Shown piece by piece: positions 14,106 through 15,689 of a DNA stretch of 15,689 nt (position 1 is its first letter; every line of letters starts with the position of its first letter). Under the pieces are notes generated by a model. That model was not told the DNA's origin and ran no database searches. It worked only from the letters and a program-made list of their open reading frames with translations. This DNA comes from JBKPIY01 sp046730475 (GTDB lineage: Bacteria; Actinomycetota; Thermoleophilia; Solirubrobacterales; 70-9): contig JBKPIY010000102.1 of the NCBI GenBank assembly GCA_046730475.1, positions 1 through 15,689 on the forward strand. The letters run 5' to 3'. The translations under genes and the position numbers were made by a program.

Positions 14106-14906
14106 TCAGCCTTCGAGCCTGCCCCAACTCTGGATCAGGGTGAAGGTCGTGCCCCATCTGCCCGGCTCGGCCAACTCGGTCTCGGCCTCGCGGCGTAGCG
14201 AGGCGAGCTCGTCCTCGCTCATTGTCTCAAGCAGCCGCGACTCGAGCGCGACGCTGAACTGAAGCGGCAGACGCGAATAGAGGTGGCCTGGTTTGAGCGC
14301 GATGACGTGCGCGTCTATCTCTGGCTCCTCAATACCGATTTCGCGGAGCAGTTCCGGAAGTCCGCGGCCCGCCTCGCCGCCCAGGGCGGCAAAGATGTCG
14401 GAGAGCAACCGGATCAGTCGCTCGGCTGCGGGGGCAGGGGGATTGAAGTGCCACGAGCCCAGGTCCCACTCCTCCAGAACCAGTGAGCCACCGGGCCTGA
14501 CCAACTGCCGGTACGAGGCCACCTGCTCACGGCCGCGTCCGAGCGGAGCGATCTGGTAGCGGGCATGGACGAGATCGAAAGATTGCGGCTCCAGCTTGCT
14601 CTCGAACAGATCATCGACGACGAGCTCTACGTTGGAGACCCCTTCTGCCTCCAGAAATGAACGAGCGGCATCGAGCAGGCTCTCGTCTATGTCGGTGCCT
14701 ACGATCTGGCCGGAGGGGCCGACCCACTGGCTGAGGATCCGAAGCCAGCCCATGGCTCCGCAGCCGACGTCCAGGGCGCGCCCGCCCGATCCGCTGCCGA
14801 TCTTCGAAAGGAGCTGCCGCCCGGTGGGTTCCCACACTTGTGATTGCAGCGTCAGGCGCTCCAACTCCGAGGGTTGGTTCGCCAGCAGGTACTCCTCCTG
14901 CGACAC
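14106..14906 (-). CDS. Class I SAM-dependent methyltransferase
   Basis: A 266-residue methyltransferase with a Rossmann fold. ALDVGCGAMGW (D46-G50) is motif I, GTDIDESLL supplies the acidic ribose-binding D72, VVDDLFES (98-99) is motif II, SFDLVHARYQIAPLG follows, and LVRPGGSLVLEEWD is the post-III strand. The N-terminal EYLLANQPSELERLTLQSQ helix is typical of a UbiE-like branch acting on small molecules; the acceptor is unknown. The open frame extends to 15101, but those 65 residues (RRRHSDASIVARRRAPWSLR and on) are Arg-rich and not credible, so GTG 14906 is chosen. A GATACT box lies six bases before it, and GGAGGGGAG is somewhat far for a Shine-Dalgarno. It has no close partner genes. Confidence 0.88.
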   Translation of the reverse strand: MSQEEYLLANQPSELERLTLQSQVWEPTGRQLLSKIGSGSGGRALDVGCGAMGWLRILSQWVGPSGQIVGTDIDESLLDAARSFLEAEGVSNVELVVDDLFESKLEPQSFDLVHARYQIAPLGRGREQVASYRQLVRPGGSLVLEEWDLGSWHFNPPAPAAERLIRLLSDIFAALGGEAGRGLPELLREIGIEEPEIDAHVIALKPGHLYSRLPLQFSVALESRLLETMSEDELASLRREAETELAEPGRWGTTFTLIQSWGRLEG

Positions 14907-14912
14907 GTCCGC

Positions 14913-14941
14913 AGTATCTCCCCTCCGGCCTGCGGGCACAA
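14913..14941 (-). promoter_or_regulatory. Candidate promoter of the methyltransferase gene
   Basis: On the minus strand TTGTGC (14941-14936), a 17-base spacer and GATACT (14918-14913) are followed by six bases and GTG 14906. Spacing is ideal for the boxes and for a leaderless transcript, and it supports the short start. Confidence 0.45.
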
Positions 14942-15137
14942 CGTCACCCGGAGCTGGCGGCTGAGCCAGCCTCGCCGACCTCCTCTCGGTCCGCCCTAGC
15001 CGGACGCCAGCTTTCGCTCCTACCTTGCGTAGCGACCAGGGCGCTCGACGACGCGCGACAATTGAGGCATCACTGTGCCGCCGCCTCCAGACATTCGCCA
15101 ATAACGCTCAGGTCTTTCCGCCGATTGTGGTGCCGGC

Positions 15138-15563
15138 GTGAGCGGGACGCATTGCAGATGTCATTGCTCTCGCTGCGGGTCCCACGTCACGTCGCTTGAG
15201 GCCTTCGATGCCCACCACGAGGGCTCTGGGGAGACGCTGCGGCCCTGCGCCTTTCCTACTCACCACCTTGTCGAGCGGATCCGATCCGAGCGAGCCCGCC
15301 CGAGGCGTAGGTCTGTATTGCCCAATACGGGAATGCAAGTACGGGGCCGCGGCGTCAGACGCCGCGGGCCAAGCTCTCAGGCTCTCGCCAGTTGGAGCTC
15401 GTCCATGGTTTCATGGAATGCGCAACTCGGCCCGGGCTTGGGGCGGCAGAAGCGAGCGGGTACGGCTCCCGGGAGCGCTGCGGTTTCACGAGCAGTCTGG
15501 CAACGAACCACTGGCGCCTCATCACCTTGCCGTCAGCGAACCAGAAATCCTCCCGGTGGCTGA
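15138..15563 (+). CDS. FDXHR-type putative zinc-finger protein, C-terminus doubtful
   Basis: The first 40 residues, MSGTHCRCHCSRCGSHVTSL then EAFDAHHEGSGETLRPCAFP, match the FDXHR zinc-binding pattern: CxxC (C10, C13), FDxHH (F23-H27) and CxxP (C37-P40). Family knowledge: small proteins of this type are common in actinobacteriophages and their relatives; the function is not established. After about residue 55 the frame becomes Arg/Ser-rich and unlike a protein, and family members are much shorter than 141 residues, so the real 3' end is probably lost or shifted; a stop in another frame lies near 15310. The GTG start has no clear ribosome binding site. Likely a phage or mobile-element relic gene. 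Divergent from the methyltransferase. Confidence 0.42.
   Translation: MSGTHCRCHCSRCGSHVTSLEAFDAHHEGSGETLRPCAFPTHHLVERIRSERARPRRRSVLPNTGMQVRGRGVRRRGPSSQALASWSSSMVSWNAQLGPGLGRQKRAGTAPGSAAVSRAVWQRTTGASSPCRQRTRNPPGG
15315..15328. promoter_or_regulatory. Perfect dyad GTATTG-CC-CAATAC
   Basis: A 14-base inverted repeat with 6-base arms, noticeably A/T-rich against its surroundings. It has the size of a small operator but sits inside the doubtful tail of the zinc-finger ORF, so its role is unclear. Confidence 0.25.
15347..15367. terminator. Strong GC hairpin, possible bidirectional terminator
   Basis: CCGCGGCG-TCAGA-CGCCGCGG is an 8-bp perfect stem with a 5-base loop. It lies between the zinc-finger motif (plus) and the end of the short-chain dehydrogenase (minus), where convergent transcripts would stop. 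No T-run follows. Confidence 0.4.
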
Positions 15564-15573
15564 CCGCCGCCGG

Positions 15574-15689
15574 CTAGGTGTAGAGCCCTCCGTTGGGGCT
15601 GACGACCTGGCCGGTCGTGTACTCAGCCTCGTCGCTCGCCAGATGCAGCGCCAGCGCGGCGATCGTCTCGGGCTGCGTCTTGCGCCCGC
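15574..15689 (-). CDS. Short-chain dehydrogenase/reductase, C-terminal fragment
   Basis: The last 37 residues before the stop (TAG, complement of 15574-15576) read GRKTQPETIAALALHLASDE then AEYTTGQVVSPNGGLYT. This is the standard C-terminal end of the classical SDR family: PExIA..ALxLASDEA.Y.TGQ followed by an NGG turn. These are NAD(P)-dependent Rossmann oxidoreductases. The cofactor motif and catalytic Ser-Tyr-Lys lie off the right edge, so substrate and cofactor cannot be judged. Confidence 0.85.
   Translation of the reverse strand, partial: GRKTQPETIAALALHLASDEAEYTTGQVVSPNGGLYT

Noticed and set aside
15392..15573. Minus-strand segments SHREDFWFADGKVMRRQWFV (in frame after the dehydrogenase stop) and FHETMDELQLARA
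   Set aside because: Both look protein-like, the first resembling a SnoaL-type C-terminus, but they are in different frames, lack start codons or ribosome binding sites and are too short to call; possibly decayed genes.
1..15689. CRISPR array, replication origin or defence island
   Set aside because: No regularly spaced repeats, iterons or recognisable defence genes were seen anywhere in the window.

Overview
The window is high-GC DNA that reads like a free-living Actinomycetota chromosome, quite possibly a soil Thermoleophilia/Solirubrobacterales lineage. That placement is inferred from gene content: a WS/DGAT acyltransferase, a CFP30B-like two-domain VOC protein, a PPA1498-type metallophosphoesterase, a short RTX-like secreted protein, and several TANNNT boxes 6-7 nt ahead of start codons, as in leaderless mRNAs.

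Layout. (1) 1-1137: start of a minus-strand HTH/WYL-type regulator, divergent from a VOC protein gene. (2) 1138-1813: no intact gene; two tandem hairpins, a degenerate tRNA-Asp-like sequence, and what looks like a lipoprotein gene broken over three frames. (3) 1814-6287: an operon of ABC ATPase, large FtsX/MacB-type permease and Tat-type lipoprotein metallophosphoesterase, each pair joined by a 4-base ATGA overlap. (4) 6288-8091: an IS110-family insertion sequence on the minus strand, whose upstream non-coding end carries stem-loops where this family encodes its bridge RNA. (5) 8092-10173: a large secreted alpha/beta-hydrolase resembling extracellular lipases. (6) 10442-10909: a small RTX-repeat protein whose signal peptide and repeats lie in different frames. 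(7) 11055-13237: an alpha/beta-hydrolase overlapping a WS/DGAT acyltransferase, a likely storage-lipid pair. (8) 13238-15573: a disordered accessory-looking stretch with small minus-strand ORFs, an imperfect repeat coding the same WEPW-containing peptide in two frames, a complete SAM methyltransferase and a phage-type FDXHR zinc-finger ORF. (9) 15574-15689: the C-terminal end of a minus-strand short-chain dehydrogenase.

How the parts work together. The ABC operon is probably an envelope system: a LolD/MacB-like ATPase powers a permease acting on lipids, lipoproteins or peptides, beside a surface-anchored hydrolase. The hydrolase/acyltransferase pair suggests wax-ester or triacylglycerol metabolism, and the secreted lipase-like protein could supply fatty acids. 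Long genes are intact while several short secreted or accessory genes look frameshifted, so I favour real gene decay over generally poor sequence quality, though the raw sequence cannot exclude local indel errors.

I did not find a clear new multi-gene defence or biosynthetic system. The most checkable unusual items are the IS110 candidate bridge RNA, the degenerate tRNA-Asp (possible old attachment site), and the set of frame-disrupted secreted genes.
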